DNA of 64,000 nucleotides from an uncultured Pelagibacteraceae bacterium (GCA_902532565.1 CACAIR010000003.1:21144-85143); one strand, 5' to 3'; counted from the stretch's first letter, positions 13,455-23,235 are shown. Notes: a model not told the origin generated them from the letters alone. Numbers and translations are program-made.

Positions 13455-14191
13455 TTATTACTGGTGGAGCTACAAGGATCGGTGCCGCAATTGCTGAAAA
13501 ATTATCTGGTCCAAATATAGAAATCACTATCCATTTTAATAGATCAAAATTGAAAGCTCAAAATTTAAAAAAAAAATTACAAAAATTTGGAACAAAGGTT
13601 TATTTAATAAAAGGTGATTTAAGTAAAGAAAATGATATTCACAAAATAATTAAATTCTCAAAATCAAAAATGAAATTTTTTGACTGCTTAGTGAATAATG
13701 CTTCATTATTTGAAAATGATAAATTAGAAAATTTTAGTTCCAAAAGTTGGGAAAAGCATATTTCTACAAATCTTAAGGCACCCGCTCTTTTATCAAAAGA
13801 ATTTTCAAAGAATATCAAAGGTAAAAATAACAATATAATTAATATAATTGATCAAAGAATATTTAAGCTTACTCCATATTTTTTTTCTTATACATTAAGT
13901 AAAACAGGTTTATATACATTGACTAAAACTTCTGCGATGAGTTTATCACCAAAGATTCGAGTTAATGGTATAGCTCCAGGACCAACAATTAAAAATAAAA
14001 GACAGTCACCGAAACACTTTAAGAATCAATATTTGGCTACACCACTCAAACAACAGGTTAATGTAGACGAGATTTGTAATGCTGTTGACTTTTTTATAAA
14101 AAATAGCTCTATTACAGGACAAGTTTTAGCAATTGATAGTGGTCAAAGTTTAAATTGGCAAACAACTGATATAATTAAAGGTAAAGAATGA
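13436..14191 (+). CDS. Short-chain dehydrogenase, pteridine-reductase-like
   Basis: This 251-residue NAD(P)-dependent SDR has the coenzyme motif TGGATRIG at residues 9-16, NNAS after beta-4, and the catalytic Tyr-x-x-x-Lys in YTLSK. The TGxxxRxG form of the glycine motif, followed by IHFNRS, is typical of pteridine reductases and FolM-type dihydromonapterin reductases, and an Arg at that place favours NADPH. The next gene, overlapping by 4 bases, is dihydroneopterin aldolase, which strengthens a pterin role. It would then reduce dihydropterin or dihydrofolate in the cytoplasm. SDR is certain; the pterin substrate is inference from motif and neighbour. Confidence 0.8.
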
Positions 14192-14613
14192 AAAAAAATA
14201 ATCTCAAAATAGTTAAAATAGATAAATTAAAAAACCTTTTTAACTATGAAAAAAAAATTCTTATTAATGATCTTATTTTAGATTTAAAGCTCGGATATTA
14301 TGATTTTGAAAAGGAAAAATCTCAAAAGATAAAATTTAGTCTTGAAATTGATTATCAGGATAAAAAACCAACAAGTGACAAAGATATAAAATCTATTGTT
14401 AACTACGATACTATTGTCAAACTCATTACAAAATTAGTTAAAAAGAATCATTATAATTTTTTGGAAACTCTAGCTGAAGCTATTTTTGATGAACTGTTTA
14501 AAGATAAAAGAATCGCAAAAATAATGCTAAAAATTGAAAAATTAGAAATTTTAAAACAATGTTCATCTGTTGGTATTCAAATTACCAAAAAGAGAAGTCA
14601 TGATAATCTCTGA
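14188..14613 (+). CDS. folB: Dihydroneopterin aldolase family protein
   Basis: The protein matches the FolB tunnelling fold, which splits dihydroneopterin into hydroxymethyl-dihydropterin and glycolaldehyde in folate synthesis. Family marks are [21 protein letters not shown] at the start of the domain, [12 protein letters not shown], and [15 protein letters not shown] with the conserved Glu. There are about 25 extra N-terminal residues before the domain. Its start overlaps the SDR stop by 4 bases (ATGA) and its end overlaps uvrC by 14, so these genes are likely one transcript. The exact pterin substrate could also be monapterin type. Confidence 0.82.
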   Translation: MKKNNLKIVKIDKLKNLFNYEKKILINDLILDLKLGYYDFEKEKSQKIKFSLEIDYQDKKPTSDKDIKSIVNYDTIVKLITKLVKKNHYNFLETLAEAIFDELFKDKRIAKIMLKIEKLEILKQCSSVGIQITKKRSHDNL

Positions 14614-16435
14614 TATTGGTAAAGAAGTAATAAAAAAAGAACTACCATTAATTCCAAAGTTGCCTGGTGTTTATAGAATGTTAAATGAAAAAGGAGATAT
14701 TCTTTATGTTGGAAAAGCAAAAAATTTACCAAATAGGTTAAAAAGTTATGTTGCTGAAAAAAATCATATTATCAGAACAGAAAGGATGTTGTCTCAAACA
14801 AGAAAATTGGAGATAACAACAACTTCAAATGAAAGTGAGGCTTTACTTCTTGAAGCTAATTTAATCAAAAAACATAAGCCAAAATTTAATATTCTATTGC
14901 GAGATGATAAATCTTTTCCTTTTATATTTATTGGTAACAAAAACAAATGGCCTCAAATAAAAAGACATAGAGGGAAAAAAACAAAAGAGGGTTTTTATTT
15001 TGGACCTTTTGCTTCAGCAGGCTCAGCTAATTGGACAATAAAGATGATACAAAAAATTTTTCATTTAAGAGTTTGTGATGATACTGTCTTTAAGAACAGG
15101 CAACGTCCTTGTATATTATATCAAATAAAAAGATGTTCTGGTCCATGTGTTGGTTACATAGAGGAGTATGAATATAAAAAAACTGTTGAGGATGCAATTG
15201 AATTTGTTTCTGGCAAGTCAAGAAAAATTCAGAAAAATCTCTCAGACCAAATGGAAAAAGCTAGTGATGGTTTAGATTTTGAAAAAGCAGTAATTTTACG
15301 GGATAGAATAAAATCTTTAAACATTATTCAATCATCTCAAAGAATTAACGAAGCAAATTTAATTGAGGCTGATGTAATTGCTGGCTACAAAGAGTCGGGT
15401 AAAACTTGCATTCAAGTTTTCTTTTATCGCTCAAAACAGAATTGGGGTAATCAAGCTTTTTTTCCAAAACATGACCCTGATGAAAAACTAAGTGAAATAT
15501 TGAATTCTTTTGTTTCTCAATTTTATGAGAATAAAAGTGTTCCTTCATCTATAATATTATCTGAAGAAATTAAAGAAAAAATTTTAATTGAAAAAACTCT
15601 TTCTCAAAAAGAAGAAAAGCAAATAAATATTTCTATTGCGAAAAAAGGATCAAAATTAAAAGTAATTAATCAAGCAATAAAAAATGCAAAAGATAGCTTG
15701 AATAGAAAGCTTTATGAAAGTCAAAATAATAGAGAGCTTTTTGATGCAGTAGCAAGTAAATTTAATCTAGAAACAAATATTAATTTGGTAGAAGTTTATG
15801 ATAATAGCCATATACAAGGAACTAATAGTGTAGGAGCATTAATTGCCTATGGAGATGAAGGATTTATAAAAAAAAGATACAGAAAATTTAATATAAAAAT
15901 TAAAAATAACGAACAAGATGACTATGGAATGATGCGTGAAGTTCTTAATCGAAGATTTAAAAGAGCTATACAAGAAAAAGAAAATTACCTTACTTTTCCT
16001 GATCTAGTTCTGATTGATGGCGGAAAAGGTCAATATTCAGTTGCAAGAGAAACTCTTAATGAACTTGGGCTTCATGATTTACCAATAGTTGCGATAGCTA
16101 AGGGAAAACAAAGAAATAGTGGGAATGAGACTTTTTTTCATGATGGTAAAGAGTTTAAATTCTTTAAAAATGACCCCACTCTCTTCTTTCTTCAAAGAAT
16201 AAGAGATGAATCACATAGGTTTGCAATAAGTGCTCACAGAGCTAGGAGGAAAAAAGGAATAAGCAAATCTTTACTTGATCAAATTGAAGGCATAGGTTCC
16301 ATAAGAAAAAGGGCATTATTAAATCATTTTGGCTCTGCAAGAGCTGTTGAGTCTGCAAGCTTAGATGAAATTAAATCAGTTGAAGGTGTTGAGGCAAAAG
16401 TTGCGAAAAAGATATATAACTTCTTCCATGAATAA
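14600..16435 (+). CDS. uvrC: Excinuclease ABC subunit C
   Basis: UvrC makes both incisions around a lesion marked by UvrB. I use the ATG at 14600 ([10 protein letters not shown], 611 residues) because AGAGAAG precedes it; the ORF-track TTG at 14570 lies deeper inside folB. Domains in order are the GIY-YIG nuclease for the 3' cut ([20 protein letters not shown]), a Cys-rich segment ([17 protein letters not shown]), a UVR domain contacting UvrB ([19 protein letters not shown]), the RNase H-like nuclease for the 5' cut ([26 protein letters not shown]) and C-terminal helix-hairpin-helix repeats. pgsA follows 8 bases later, an order shared with other alphaproteobacteria. Confidence 0.96.
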   Translation: MIISDIGKEVIKKELPLIPKLPGVYRMLNEKGDILYVGKAKNLPNRLKSYVAEKNHIIRTERMLSQTRKLEITTTSNESEALLLEANLIKKHKPKFNILLRDDKSFPFIFIGNKNKWPQIKRHRGKKTKEGFYFGPFASAGSANWTIKMIQKIFHLRVCDDTVFKNRQRPCILYQIKRCSGPCVGYIEEYEYKKTVEDAIEFVSGKSRKIQKNLSDQMEKASDGLDFEKAVILRDRIKSLNIIQSSQRINEANLIEADVIAGYKESGKTCIQVFFYRSKQNWGNQAFFPKHDPDEKLSEILNSFVSQFYENKSVPSSIILSEEIKEKILIEKTLSQKEEKQINISIAKKGSKLKVINQAIKNAKDSLNRKLYESQNNRELFDAVASKFNLETNINLVEVYDNSHIQGTNSVGALIAYGDEGFIKKRYRKFNIKIKNNEQDDYGMMREVLNRRFKRAIQEKENYLTFPDLVLIDGGKGQYSVARETLNELGLHDLPIVAIAKGKQRNSGNETFFHDGKEFKFFKNDPTLFFLQRIRDESHRFAISAHRARRKKGISKSLLDQIEGIGSIRKRALLNHFGSARAVESASLDEIKSVEGVEAKVAKKIYNFFHE

Positions 16436-16443
16436 ATTTTATA

Positions 16444-17028
16444 ATGCTTAGAAAAATACCAAATATTTTAACTGTAGGTCGAATTCTGATTGTACCTTTT
16501 TTTGTATTAGCATTTTACTTGCCTGGTTTTTATGGAGATCTAACAGCTTTAATATTATTTATTGTTGCCTCATTTACTGATTTTTTAGATGGAATGCTGG
16601 CTAGATTGCTGGGTGAAGAATCTAAGCTTGGTGAATTATTAGATCCAATAGCTGATAAAATTATTGTCGCCACTGCTTTAATTTTGTTAGTCATGGATGG
16701 AACTATTCGGAACTATGAGGTAATCGCTGCAATAATTATACTCACAAGAGAAATATTAATTTCTGGTTTGAGAGAATTCTTGGCAAAAGGAAAAATTAAA
16801 TTGCCAGTCTCAAGCCTTGCAAAATTAAAAACTGTTTTACAAATGGTATCAATAGCTCTTCTGCTCTCAGGGGAAACGGGAAATAAAATTATTAATTTTC
16901 AGGATTATAACGCTCAAACTATTGGAATAATTTTCCTATGGCTTTCTGCTGCTCTGACACTTTTTACTGGATACGAATATATGCGTAAAGGAATTGACCA
17001 CGCTATATCTGAAGACAATAAAGATTAA
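16444..17028 (+). CDS. pgsA: CDP-diacylglycerol-glycerol-3-phosphate 3-phosphatidyltransferase
   Basis: This inner-membrane enzyme commits CDP-diacylglycerol to phosphatidylglycerol. The CDP-alcohol phosphotransferase signature DG-x2-AR-x8-G-x3-D-x3-D is intact as DGMLARLLGEESKLGELLDPIAD. The 194 residues contain about five to six hydrophobic segments, as expected. It follows uvrC with an 8-base gap. Its stop TAA shares the palindromic tetranucleotide TTAA with the stop of the converging ilvE. Confidence 0.94.
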   Translation: MLRKIPNILTVGRILIVPFFVLAFYLPGFYGDLTALILFIVASFTDFLDGMLARLLGEESKLGELLDPIADKIIVATALILLVMDGTIRNYEVIAAIIILTREILISGLREFLAKGKIKLPVSSLAKLKTVLQMVSIALLLSGETGNKIINFQDYNAQTIGIIFLWLSAALTLFTGYEYMRKGIDHAISEDNKD

Positions 17029-17906
17029 GCTGCTTTTTTCTTTCTAACTAAAATTTGATAACTTTTATTTAGATCTATAATTAAGTCACAAACTTTAAAC
17101 TGATTTTCAGCTATACATGAAACTGGTGTAACTTCTGCGGCTGTTCCAGTCAGAAAACATCCCTCAAAATTGGATAACTCTGAAGGGTTTATTTTTCTTT
17201 CATGAACTTTAATATTTTTTGATTTAGCAATTTCGATAACTGTTCGTCTTGTTATACCATCCAAAAATGAATCTGGTATCGGGGTATGTATCTCACTATT
17301 TTTATCTTTAAAAAAAATATTTGCTCCTGTTGCTTCTGCAATATTGCCTTCATGATCTAACATTAAAGAGTCAGTATATCCTTGGCTTTCTGCTTCATGT
17401 TTTGATAGAGTACAAATCATATAAAGACCTGATGCTTTAGTGTCCCAAGGAATTGTGTTGGGTGCTGGTCTTCTCCAACTAGAAATATTTAATGTTATTC
17501 CATCAATTTTTAATTTCGGATCAAAATATGAGCCCCATTCCCAAGTTGCTATAGCTACATGAATTTTTGTTTGTTGTGCAGAAATTGCCATCATTTCACT
17601 ACCTCTCCATATTGTAGGTCTAACATAACCATTCTCAACTTTTTGAACTGCTATAATTTGATTGCAGGCATCGTTAATCTCTGCCTCAGAATAGGGAACC
17701 TTCATTCCCATTCTTTTTGCAGAATAAAAAAGTCTAGCTGTGTGCTCCTCTAATTTGAATATTGAACCATCATAAACTCTTTCTCCTTCAAAAACACAAC
17801 TCGCATAGTGTAATCCATGATTTAGAATATGAATATTAGCATCTGCCCAGTCAACAAGCTCACTATTATACCAAATTTTTCCTGATCTTTTATCGTAAGG
17901 TATCAT
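17025..17906 (-). CDS. ilvE: Branched-chain amino acid aminotransferase
   Basis: This class IV PLP transaminase performs the last step of valine, isoleucine and leucine synthesis. The 293 residues show ASCVFEGERVYDGSIFKLEEH, the PLP lysine in DTKASGLYMICTLSKHEA, and the cofactor-binding EATGANIFF. The C-terminal half has FLTGTAAEVTPV, typical of the BCAT group rather than D-amino-acid transaminases. It stands alone on the minus strand, divergent from the MarR gene. A strong -35 (TTGACA) sits in the 67-base gap. Confidence 0.94.
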   Translation of the reverse strand: MIPYDKRSGKIWYNSELVDWADANIHILNHGLHYASCVFEGERVYDGSIFKLEEHTARLFYSAKRMGMKVPYSEAEINDACNQIIAVQKVENGYVRPTIWRGSEMMAISAQQTKIHVAIATWEWGSYFDPKLKIDGITLNISSWRRPAPNTIPWDTKASGLYMICTLSKHEAESQGYTDSLMLDHEGNIAEATGANIFFKDKNSEIHTPIPDSFLDGITRRTVIEIAKSKNIKVHERKINPSELSNFEGCFLTGTAAEVTPVSCIAENQFKVCDLIIDLNKSYQILVRKKKAA

Positions 17907-17931
17907 TTATGAAATAAAATTATTACTGAAA

Positions 17932-17958
17932 ATTATCTTTGTATCTGTAATATGTCAA
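17932..17958 (-). promoter_or_regulatory. Candidate ilvE promoter
   Basis: On the minus strand a perfect TTGACA is followed after 15 bases by GATAAT (5 of 6 matches to TATAAT). The spacer is shorter than the ideal 17. The -10 box ends 25 bases before the ilvE ATG, leaving a leader of roughly 19 bases. The -35 box abuts the probable -10 box of the divergent MarR gene. Confidence 0.5.
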
Positions 17959-17964
17959 TATAAC
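17959..17964 (+). promoter_or_regulatory. Possible -10 box of the MarR regulator gene
   Basis: TATAAC lies 9 bases before the ATG at 17974. If used, transcription would start within a few bases of the start codon, giving a leaderless or nearly leaderless message; no Shine-Dalgarno is visible. The -35 region is weak. It directly adjoins the ilvE -35 box on the other strand, so one bound protein could affect both genes. Confidence 0.32.
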
Positions 17965-17973
17965 TTACCAACC

Positions 17974-18411
17974 ATGAAAGAACTTTTATATTTAAAAGAT
18001 AATCAGTTAAAAGATCTAATCGAAAAATTGATTATAGGATATAGAGATATTTTTTCAGATTCAAAAAAAATCCTAGATAGATATTCTATTGGACTAGCCC
18101 ATAATAAGGTGATCCATTTATTATCTATGTATGAAGGAATTTCTATTTCTGAATTATTAAAAAGACTAAAAGTTACTAAACAGAGTCTTAATAGAGTTCT
18201 TAAAGACTTAGTTAAATTAGAGGCTATTGAATTTAAAAAAAATAAAAATGACACTAGGATAAAACATGTTTTTTTAAACGAAAAAGGTAAAGTAATTTCT
18301 AATGAAATTTTTCAGGTACAAAAGAAAAGAATTTATAATGCATTACTCAACTCTAAATCTGAGGAAGTATTGAACTTTGATAGTGTACTAAATAAAATTA
18401 TAAATGGATAA
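17974..18411 (+). CDS. MarR-family transcriptional regulator (PetP-like)
   Basis: This 145-residue protein has the MarR winged helix-turn-helix: a dimerisation helix at each end, recognition region ISISELLKRLKVTKQSLNRVLKDLVKLEAIEFKK and the wing NDTRIKHVFLNEKG. It overlaps the response-regulator gene by 8 bases, so the two are probably made together. A MarR-like gene fused in one operon with an OmpR-type regulator matches the petP-petR pair described in Rhodobacter capsulatus near the bc1 genes. That correspondence is inference. It may autoregulate and affect ilvE across the short divergent gap. Confidence 0.85.
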   Translation: MKELLYLKDNQLKDLIEKLIIGYRDIFSDSKKILDRYSIGLAHNKVIHLLSMYEGISISELLKRLKVTKQSLNRVLKDLVKLEAIEFKKNKNDTRIKHVFLNEKGKVISNEIFQVQKKRIYNALLNSKSEEVLNFDSVLNKIING

Positions 18412-19081
18412 TTTTTTAGCTCATATTCTTATAGTTGATGATGATGAGGGAATAAGGTCATTAGTAAAAAAATATTTAAATGAAAATCAATATTTAATTA
18501 ATACTGCTAGTAATGCTGAAGATGCCTCAAAAAAAATCAAAATAATTAAATTTGACTTAATAATTCTTGATATAATGATGCCTGGTAAAAGTGGTTTAGA
18601 ATTTATAAAAGAAAATAAAAAAAATCTTGATACCCCAGTTATATTGTTAACTGCAAAAGGCCAGCCAGATGAACGAGTGGAAGGTTTAGAAATTGGTGCT
18701 GATGACTATTTGCCAAAACCATTTGAACCAAAGGAATTGCTTTTAAGAATAAAAAATATTTTGAGTAAAACAAAAAAAATTGATCAAAAAAGAGTAATAG
18801 AATTCGAAAATGTTAAGGTTGATTTGAATAAACTATTAATAATAAAAAATGAAACAGAGTACAAAATAAACAATACTGAAAAAATTATTTTGGAAAAAAT
18901 GATTAATAACCCTGGAAAAATTTTTGATAGAATGGAGATAGGTAAGTTAATTGACTTAGAAAAAGAAAGATCGATTGATGTAATAATTACAAGATTAAGA
19001 AAGAAAATAGAATTAGATCCAAAGAATCCTAAATTTCTGCAAACAATAAGAGGTGCTGGCTATGTTTTATGGATTGAATAA
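18404..19081 (+). CDS. OmpR-family response regulator (PetR-like)
   Basis: The N-terminal receiver domain has the acidic pair VDDDEG, the phosphorylated Asp in LIILDIMMPGKSG, the switch Thr in ILLTAKG and Lys in LPKPFEPKEL. The C-terminal winged-helix DNA-binding domain (residues about 130-225) ends with the typical TIRGAGYVLW. At 225 residues it is a complete OmpR/PhoB-class regulator. It lies between the MarR gene (8-base overlap) and the histidine kinase gene (20-base overlap), which makes the kinase its likely partner. Target genes cannot be read from this window. Confidence 0.93.
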   Translation: MDNFLAHILIVDDDEGIRSLVKKYLNENQYLINTASNAEDASKKIKIIKFDLIILDIMMPGKSGLEFIKENKKNLDTPVILLTAKGQPDERVEGLEIGADDYLPKPFEPKELLLRIKNILSKTKKIDQKRVIEFENVKVDLNKLLIIKNETEYKINNTEKIILEKMINNPGKIFDRMEIGKLIDLEKERSIDVIITRLRKKIELDPKNPKFLQTIRGAGYVLWIE

Positions 19082-20381
19082 ATTTATTAAAAATTTGCTT
19101 CCTAAAAGATTATTTTATAGAGCACTATTAATTGTAGCAATTCCAGTAATAGTACTACAAATAATAATCACAATTGTATTTTTCGATAGCCTATGGATAA
19201 AGACAAACCAAGGTATGACTAGAGCATTGGTTAATGAAGTAAAAACTTTTATTGAAGTTTATAAAAATGATAATTATGACAAAAATGAAATAACCAATCT
19301 TTTTTCAGTTTATCAAGATTTAAATATTGAGTTTATTAAGGATAAAAAGTTTAATTATGATTATTCTGAGAGGTGGTTTAGCCCCATAGATAGAACCCTA
19401 AGAAGAGAATTAAAATCTAGGTTTGGTATTGGGGGGTATTGGTTCAATACAACAAATTACAAAGAGTTAATTGACTTAAGAATTAAATATCAAAATGGTT
19501 ATTTTAAATTTTTGATACCTAAAGATAGGCTTACAAGTTCATCTGCTAGAATTTTTGGTTTATGGATCACGGTCCCAGCATTCATTATGATAATTATATC
19601 ATTAATATTTCTGAAGAATCAAACTCGGCCTATCACTGCTCTCGCTAAAGCTGCTGAAAAATTTGGTAAAGGAGAGGAAATTGAAGACTTCAAACCCTCA
19701 GGCGCATCTGAAATAAGACAAGCTGGTTTAGAATTTGATCGAATGAGAAAAAGAATATTTAGGCATCTAAATCAAAGATCCGAAATGCTATCTGGTATAA
19801 GTCATGATCTCAGAACGCCATTAACCAGAATGAAATTACAAACTGCTTTTATTAATGACAAAGATATTTCAAGTAAATTGGTCGAAGATATCAATGAAAT
19901 GGAAAAAATGTTGAATGAATACCTTCAATTCACAAGTTCAACATATGTAGAAAAAGATGAATTATTCAATTTGAGTGAATTACTAAACCAAATTATTAAA
20001 AAATATAATAATAATGATATCTCAAAAAACATTAACGAAAGAGTCTATTTAAATGGGAGAAAAAATTTAATTAATCGTTGTATAAATAATTTGATTGATA
20101 ATGCTTTAAAATATGGAAAAAAAATTAATATAGAGCTATCAAAAAAAAGCACGAATATATTTATCAAAATTGAAGATGATGGTCCAGGAATACCAGAAAA
20201 AGAATATAATAATGTCTTTAAACCGTTTTATAAAATAGATAAAGGCAGAGGTGAAAAAAGGTCCAGTGTGGGTTTGGGTCTTTCAATTGCCTCCGATATT
20301 ATTCGCTCTCATGGTGGAAATATAAAATTAGAAAAATCTAAATTAAATGGACTTGAAGTTAGGATCTTTTTACCCGTTTAA
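19062..20381 (+). CDS. Membrane sensor histidine kinase (EnvZ-like)
   Basis: I use the ATG at 19062 (439 residues); the ORF-track GTG at 19053 adds three. Order: a TM helix near residues 20-40, a periplasmic sensor of about 115 residues, a second TM near 165-185, a HAMP linker, the dimerisation/H-box SGISHDLRTPLTR with the phospho-accepting His, and a catalytic ATPase domain with N box NNLIDNALKYGK, G1 DDGPGIPE, F box FKPFYK and G2 SSVGLGLSIA. It should phosphorylate the overlapping upstream response regulator. Its signal is unknown. The 3' end overlaps the converging ubiK gene by 23 bases. Confidence 0.94.
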   Translation: MFYGLNKFIKNLLPKRLFYRALLIVAIPVIVLQIIITIVFFDSLWIKTNQGMTRALVNEVKTFIEVYKNDNYDKNEITNLFSVYQDLNIEFIKDKKFNYDYSERWFSPIDRTLRRELKSRFGIGGYWFNTTNYKELIDLRIKYQNGYFKFLIPKDRLTSSSARIFGLWITVPAFIMIIISLIFLKNQTRPITALAKAAEKFGKGEEIEDFKPSGASEIRQAGLEFDRMRKRIFRHLNQRSEMLSGISHDLRTPLTRMKLQTAFINDKDISSKLVEDINEMEKMLNEYLQFTSSTYVEKDELFNLSELLNQIIKKYNNNDISKNINERVYLNGRKNLINRCINNLIDNALKYGKKINIELSKKSTNIFIKIEDDGPGIPEKEYNNVFKPFYKIDKGRGEKRSSVGLGLSIASDIIRSHGGNIKLEKSKLNGLEVRIFLPV

Positions 20382-20610
20382 CTTTTTTTTTCTTTTGCGG
20401 TTGTAATTTTTCAAGTTTTTTCTCTAAAGTTTCAACCCTTTTTGATAAAACCTCAAATTCATCTTTGCTTGTAAGTTTCATTTTAAAAACAATTTCATCT
20501 CTTTTAGATTTTAAGATTGTAATTATTTCATTTCCTATATCTCTTGATGAAACAAGGCCTTGTTCAAACAATTTTGTGATTTTATCAAATACAAATTTAG
20601 AATTTTTCAT
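20359..20610 (-). CDS. ubiK: UbiK / BMFP-domain accessory factor
   Basis: This is an 83-residue protein of the BMFP family. The N-terminal helix (FDKITKLFEQGLVSSRDIGNEI) is followed by a C-terminal coiled coil (LSKRVETLEKKLEKL) and a basic tail. UbiK helps aerobic ubiquinone synthesis by organising hydroxylases with UbiJ, as described in E. coli. It stands alone on the minus strand, overlapping the kinase gene tail-to-tail by 23 bases and divergent from lgt. Because the family is small and simple the assignment is good rather than certain. Confidence 0.8.
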   Translation of the reverse strand: MKNSKFVFDKITKLFEQGLVSSRDIGNEIITILKSKRDEIVFKMKLTSKDEFEVLSKRVETLEKKLEKLQPQKKKKVKRVKRS

Positions 20611-20660
20611 ATATTTATTTAATATCTTATTATATTTATATCCTATATTTATTATTTATA

Positions 20661-21428
20661 ATGTTCATTAATAATTTTGACCCAGTTGCTGTAGAGATTT
20701 TTTCAATTGAAATACGCTGGTATTCTCTTGCGTATATAATTGGTATTTTAATAGGTTGGTACTTAGCAAAAAAATTTTTTGTAAATAAAAATATTTATTA
20801 TAGATTTGATGACTATATAACATTCATTATCATAGGTTTATTATTAGGAGGAAGATTAGGTTACGTTTTGTTTTATAATTTCGACTTTTATATAAATAAT
20901 CCTTTGGAGATAATTAAGTTATGGCAAGGAGGCATGTCGTTTCATGGCGGCGTGATGGGAATAATTATAGCGAGTTTGATATTTGCTAAAATGAATAATG
21001 ATAAAGTTTTTGATTATCTTGATGTAGTAGCTTTAGTCTCCCCAATTGGTATTTTTTTTGGAAGAATTGCAAATTTTATTAATTCTGAGCTTTATGGTAT
21101 CGAAACAAGTATGCCATGGGGTGTTAAATTTATTCAAGTAGATAATTTTTACAGACACCCAACTCAATTATACGAGGCATTTTTGGAGGGTATTGTTTTA
21201 TTTCTAATACTTTTATTTTTTAAAGGAAAAGAAAACTTAAAATTATCCGGAACAATCTCTGCTTTCTTTTTAATATTCTACTCAATGTTTAGATTCATTA
21301 TTGAATATTTTAGAGTTCCAGATGAACAGTTGGGTTACTTAATTTTAAATTTTACAATGGGTCAACTGTTAAGTCTAATATTTTTCATGGCAGGTTTAAT
21401 TTTGTTTTATAAAAAAATTAATGTTTAA
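20661..21428 (+). CDS. lgt: Prolipoprotein diacylglyceryl transferase
   Basis: Lgt attaches diacylglycerol from phosphatidylglycerol to the lipobox Cys of prolipoproteins in the inner membrane. The 255 residues contain about seven hydrophobic segments, the conserved MSFHGGVMGIIIA, and the Lgt signature GRIANFINSELYG (usual form GRxxNFINxExxG). PTQLYEA and the C-terminal RFIIEYFRVPD are also conserved. The last 8 bases overlap the next methyltransferase gene. Confidence 0.95.
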   Translation: MFINNFDPVAVEIFSIEIRWYSLAYIIGILIGWYLAKKFFVNKNIYYRFDDYITFIIIGLLLGGRLGYVLFYNFDFYINNPLEIIKLWQGGMSFHGGVMGIIIASLIFAKMNNDKVFDYLDVVALVSPIGIFFGRIANFINSELYGIETSMPWGVKFIQVDNFYRHPTQLYEAFLEGIVLFLILLFFKGKENLKLSGTISAFFLIFYSMFRFIIEYFRVPDEQLGYLILNFTMGQLLSLIFFMAGLILFYKKINV

Positions 21429-22464
21429 AAGAAATCAAACTTTAACACTCGATAAGTTCATTGACTATTGTCTTTACGACAAAAAAATTGGGTATTATAT
21501 GACAAAAAATATTTTCGGTGTGACTGGAGACTTTGTTACCGCACCAAATATTTCGAGACTGTATTCTGAAATGTTAGCTATTTGGACAATTAGTTTTTGG
21601 GAAAGCTTAGGGTGTCCAAAAAAATTTAATTTAATTGAATTAGGAGCAGGAAATGGGGAGATGATGAAAGTAATGATTGAAAGTTTTAAAAAGTTTCCTC
21701 TATTTATGAATTGTTGCAATATTTTCATCTATGAAAGAAGTCCAAAATTAATTTTATTGCAAAAAAAAAGAATTCAATCAAAAAAAATTAAATGGATTAA
21801 AAATTTCAAAAATCTAAATAAGTCACCAAATATTTTTTTAGCAAATGAATTTTTTGATGCTATGCCTATTAAACAATATTTTAAAGAAGGAAATCATTGG
21901 TTTGAAAGATTAATAAAAATATCAAATAAATATAATATTAGTTTTTGGAAAAAAAAAATAAATTTTAAAATTTTAGAAAAAAAATTTAATTTTCAGATTT
22001 CAGAAAAACAAAATTTTATTGAATATTCGCCCTTAGGTATGAAATACCTAAATGAGATTATAAAAATTATAGATAAGAAAAATGGGGGATTATTAGTCGT
22101 CGATTATGGTTTTTATGGAAAAAATTTTAAAAATTCCCTGAAAGCTATTTATAATAAAAATCACTCGAATGTTTTAGAGAACATTGGAAAGTCAGACATA
22201 ACACATAATATAAATTATTATTTATTTGAAAAGACTTTAAAAAATTTTAAAAATATAAATAATAATTATACTACTCAAAAAAATTTTTTGACAAATCTTG
22301 GAATCTTTCATAGAGCTGAGATCATTAGTAATAATAAAACATTTTCTGAAAAGGCAGACATATTCTATAGAATAAAAAGATTGACAGATAAAAATCAAAT
22401 GGGTGATTTGTTTAAAGTAATGTTAATAAAGAATTCTTTCATAAAATCACGAATAGGTTTTTAA
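21421..22464 (+). CDS. SAM-dependent methyltransferase, MidA/NDUFAF7 family
   Basis: This 347-residue protein resembles the MidA/NDUFAF7 family. The mitochondrial member methylates an arginine of a complex I subunit during assembly; the bacterial substrate is not established. Family marks are FGVTGDFVTAPNISRLYSEMLAIW, the SAM-binding loop ELGAGNGEMM, LANEFFDAMPIKQY and LLVVDYGFYG. It lies between lgt and pgeF with overlaps or near contact, an order seen in other alphaproteobacteria. The Lys/Asn-rich sequence is typical of this genome. Confidence 0.87.
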   Translation: MFKRNQTLTLDKFIDYCLYDKKIGYYMTKNIFGVTGDFVTAPNISRLYSEMLAIWTISFWESLGCPKKFNLIELGAGNGEMMKVMIESFKKFPLFMNCCNIFIYERSPKLILLQKKRIQSKKIKWIKNFKNLNKSPNIFLANEFFDAMPIKQYFKEGNHWFERLIKISNKYNISFWKKKINFKILEKKFNFQISEKQNFIEYSPLGMKYLNEIIKIIDKKNGGLLVVDYGFYGKNFKNSLKAIYNKNHSNVLENIGKSDITHNINYYLFEKTLKNFKNINNNYTTQKNFLTNLGIFHRAEIISNNKTFSEKADIFYRIKRLTDKNQMGDLFKVMLIKNSFIKSRIGF

Positions 22465-22466
22465 AA

Positions 22467-23228
22467 TTGATTAAATCAAAAAGATTATCTTGCTTTTCAA
22501 AAATTGAACACGGATTTTTCAACAGAAATGGTGGTGTTTCTAAAGGAATTTATAAAAGTTTAAATTGTGGAATTGGTTCTAAAGATCAAAAGATAAATGT
22601 AAAAAAAAATCTTCAAATAGTGAAATCTAAAATAAGATCAAAATCAAAAAAAATTTTTTTAGTCAAACAAACACACGGGAATCAATTTGTATTTTTAAAA
22701 AGCAAATCTAAGATTAAATCTAGAAATGTAATTGGAGATGCAATTATTTGTGAAAAAAGAGGAATACCTATTGCAGTTCTTACTGCTGATTGTGTGCCAA
22801 TTTTAATTTATGATGAAAAAAGAAAGATGATTGCTGCAATTCATGCTGGATGGCGTGGGGCTTACAAAGATATTATTAAAAAAATAATTAAATTTATGAT
22901 TAAAAAAGGATGCGACCCTAAAAATATGGTTGCTGCTATTGGACCTGCAATATCTAAGAAAAATTATGAGATTAAATCAGAATTTAAAAAAAGATTTATT
23001 AGAAGAAATAAAAAAAATATGAAGTTTTTCTCTTCAAAAGCAAATAAAATTTATTTTGATTTAAAAGCTTATGTAAAAAATCAAATTAAATTGAACTTAA
23101 TTAATAATATTGACATTATAAATATTGATACATTTGATACAAAAAATAATTTTTTTAGTGCAAGAAAATCTTTGAAACTTGGATATGATGATTATGGTAG
23201 AAATATATCTGTAATTATGATTAATTGA
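22467..23228 (+). CDS. pgeF: Peptidoglycan editing factor / YfiH laccase-domain protein
   Basis: This 253-residue protein belongs to the DUF152/YfiH family, once called polyphenol oxidase. Members have been described as purine nucleoside phosphorylase-like enzymes and as factors that keep aberrant muropeptides out of the wall. The metal-site His-Cys-His is visible as KQTHGN, TADCVPIL and IHAGWRG. The start is a TTG 2 bases after the previous stop; no better ATG exists nearby. It is the third gene of an lgt-led run and is followed 7 bases later by prs. Confidence 0.88.
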   Translation: MIKSKRLSCFSKIEHGFFNRNGGVSKGIYKSLNCGIGSKDQKINVKKNLQIVKSKIRSKSKKIFLVKQTHGNQFVFLKSKSKIKSRNVIGDAIICEKRGIPIAVLTADCVPILIYDEKRKMIAAIHAGWRGAYKDIIKKIIKFMIKKGCDPKNMVAAIGPAISKKNYEIKSEFKKRFIRRNKKNMKFFSSKANKIYFDLKAYVKNQIKLNLINNIDIINIDTFDTKNNFFSARKSLKLGYDDYGRNISVIMIN

Positions 23229-23235
23229 GCTATCT

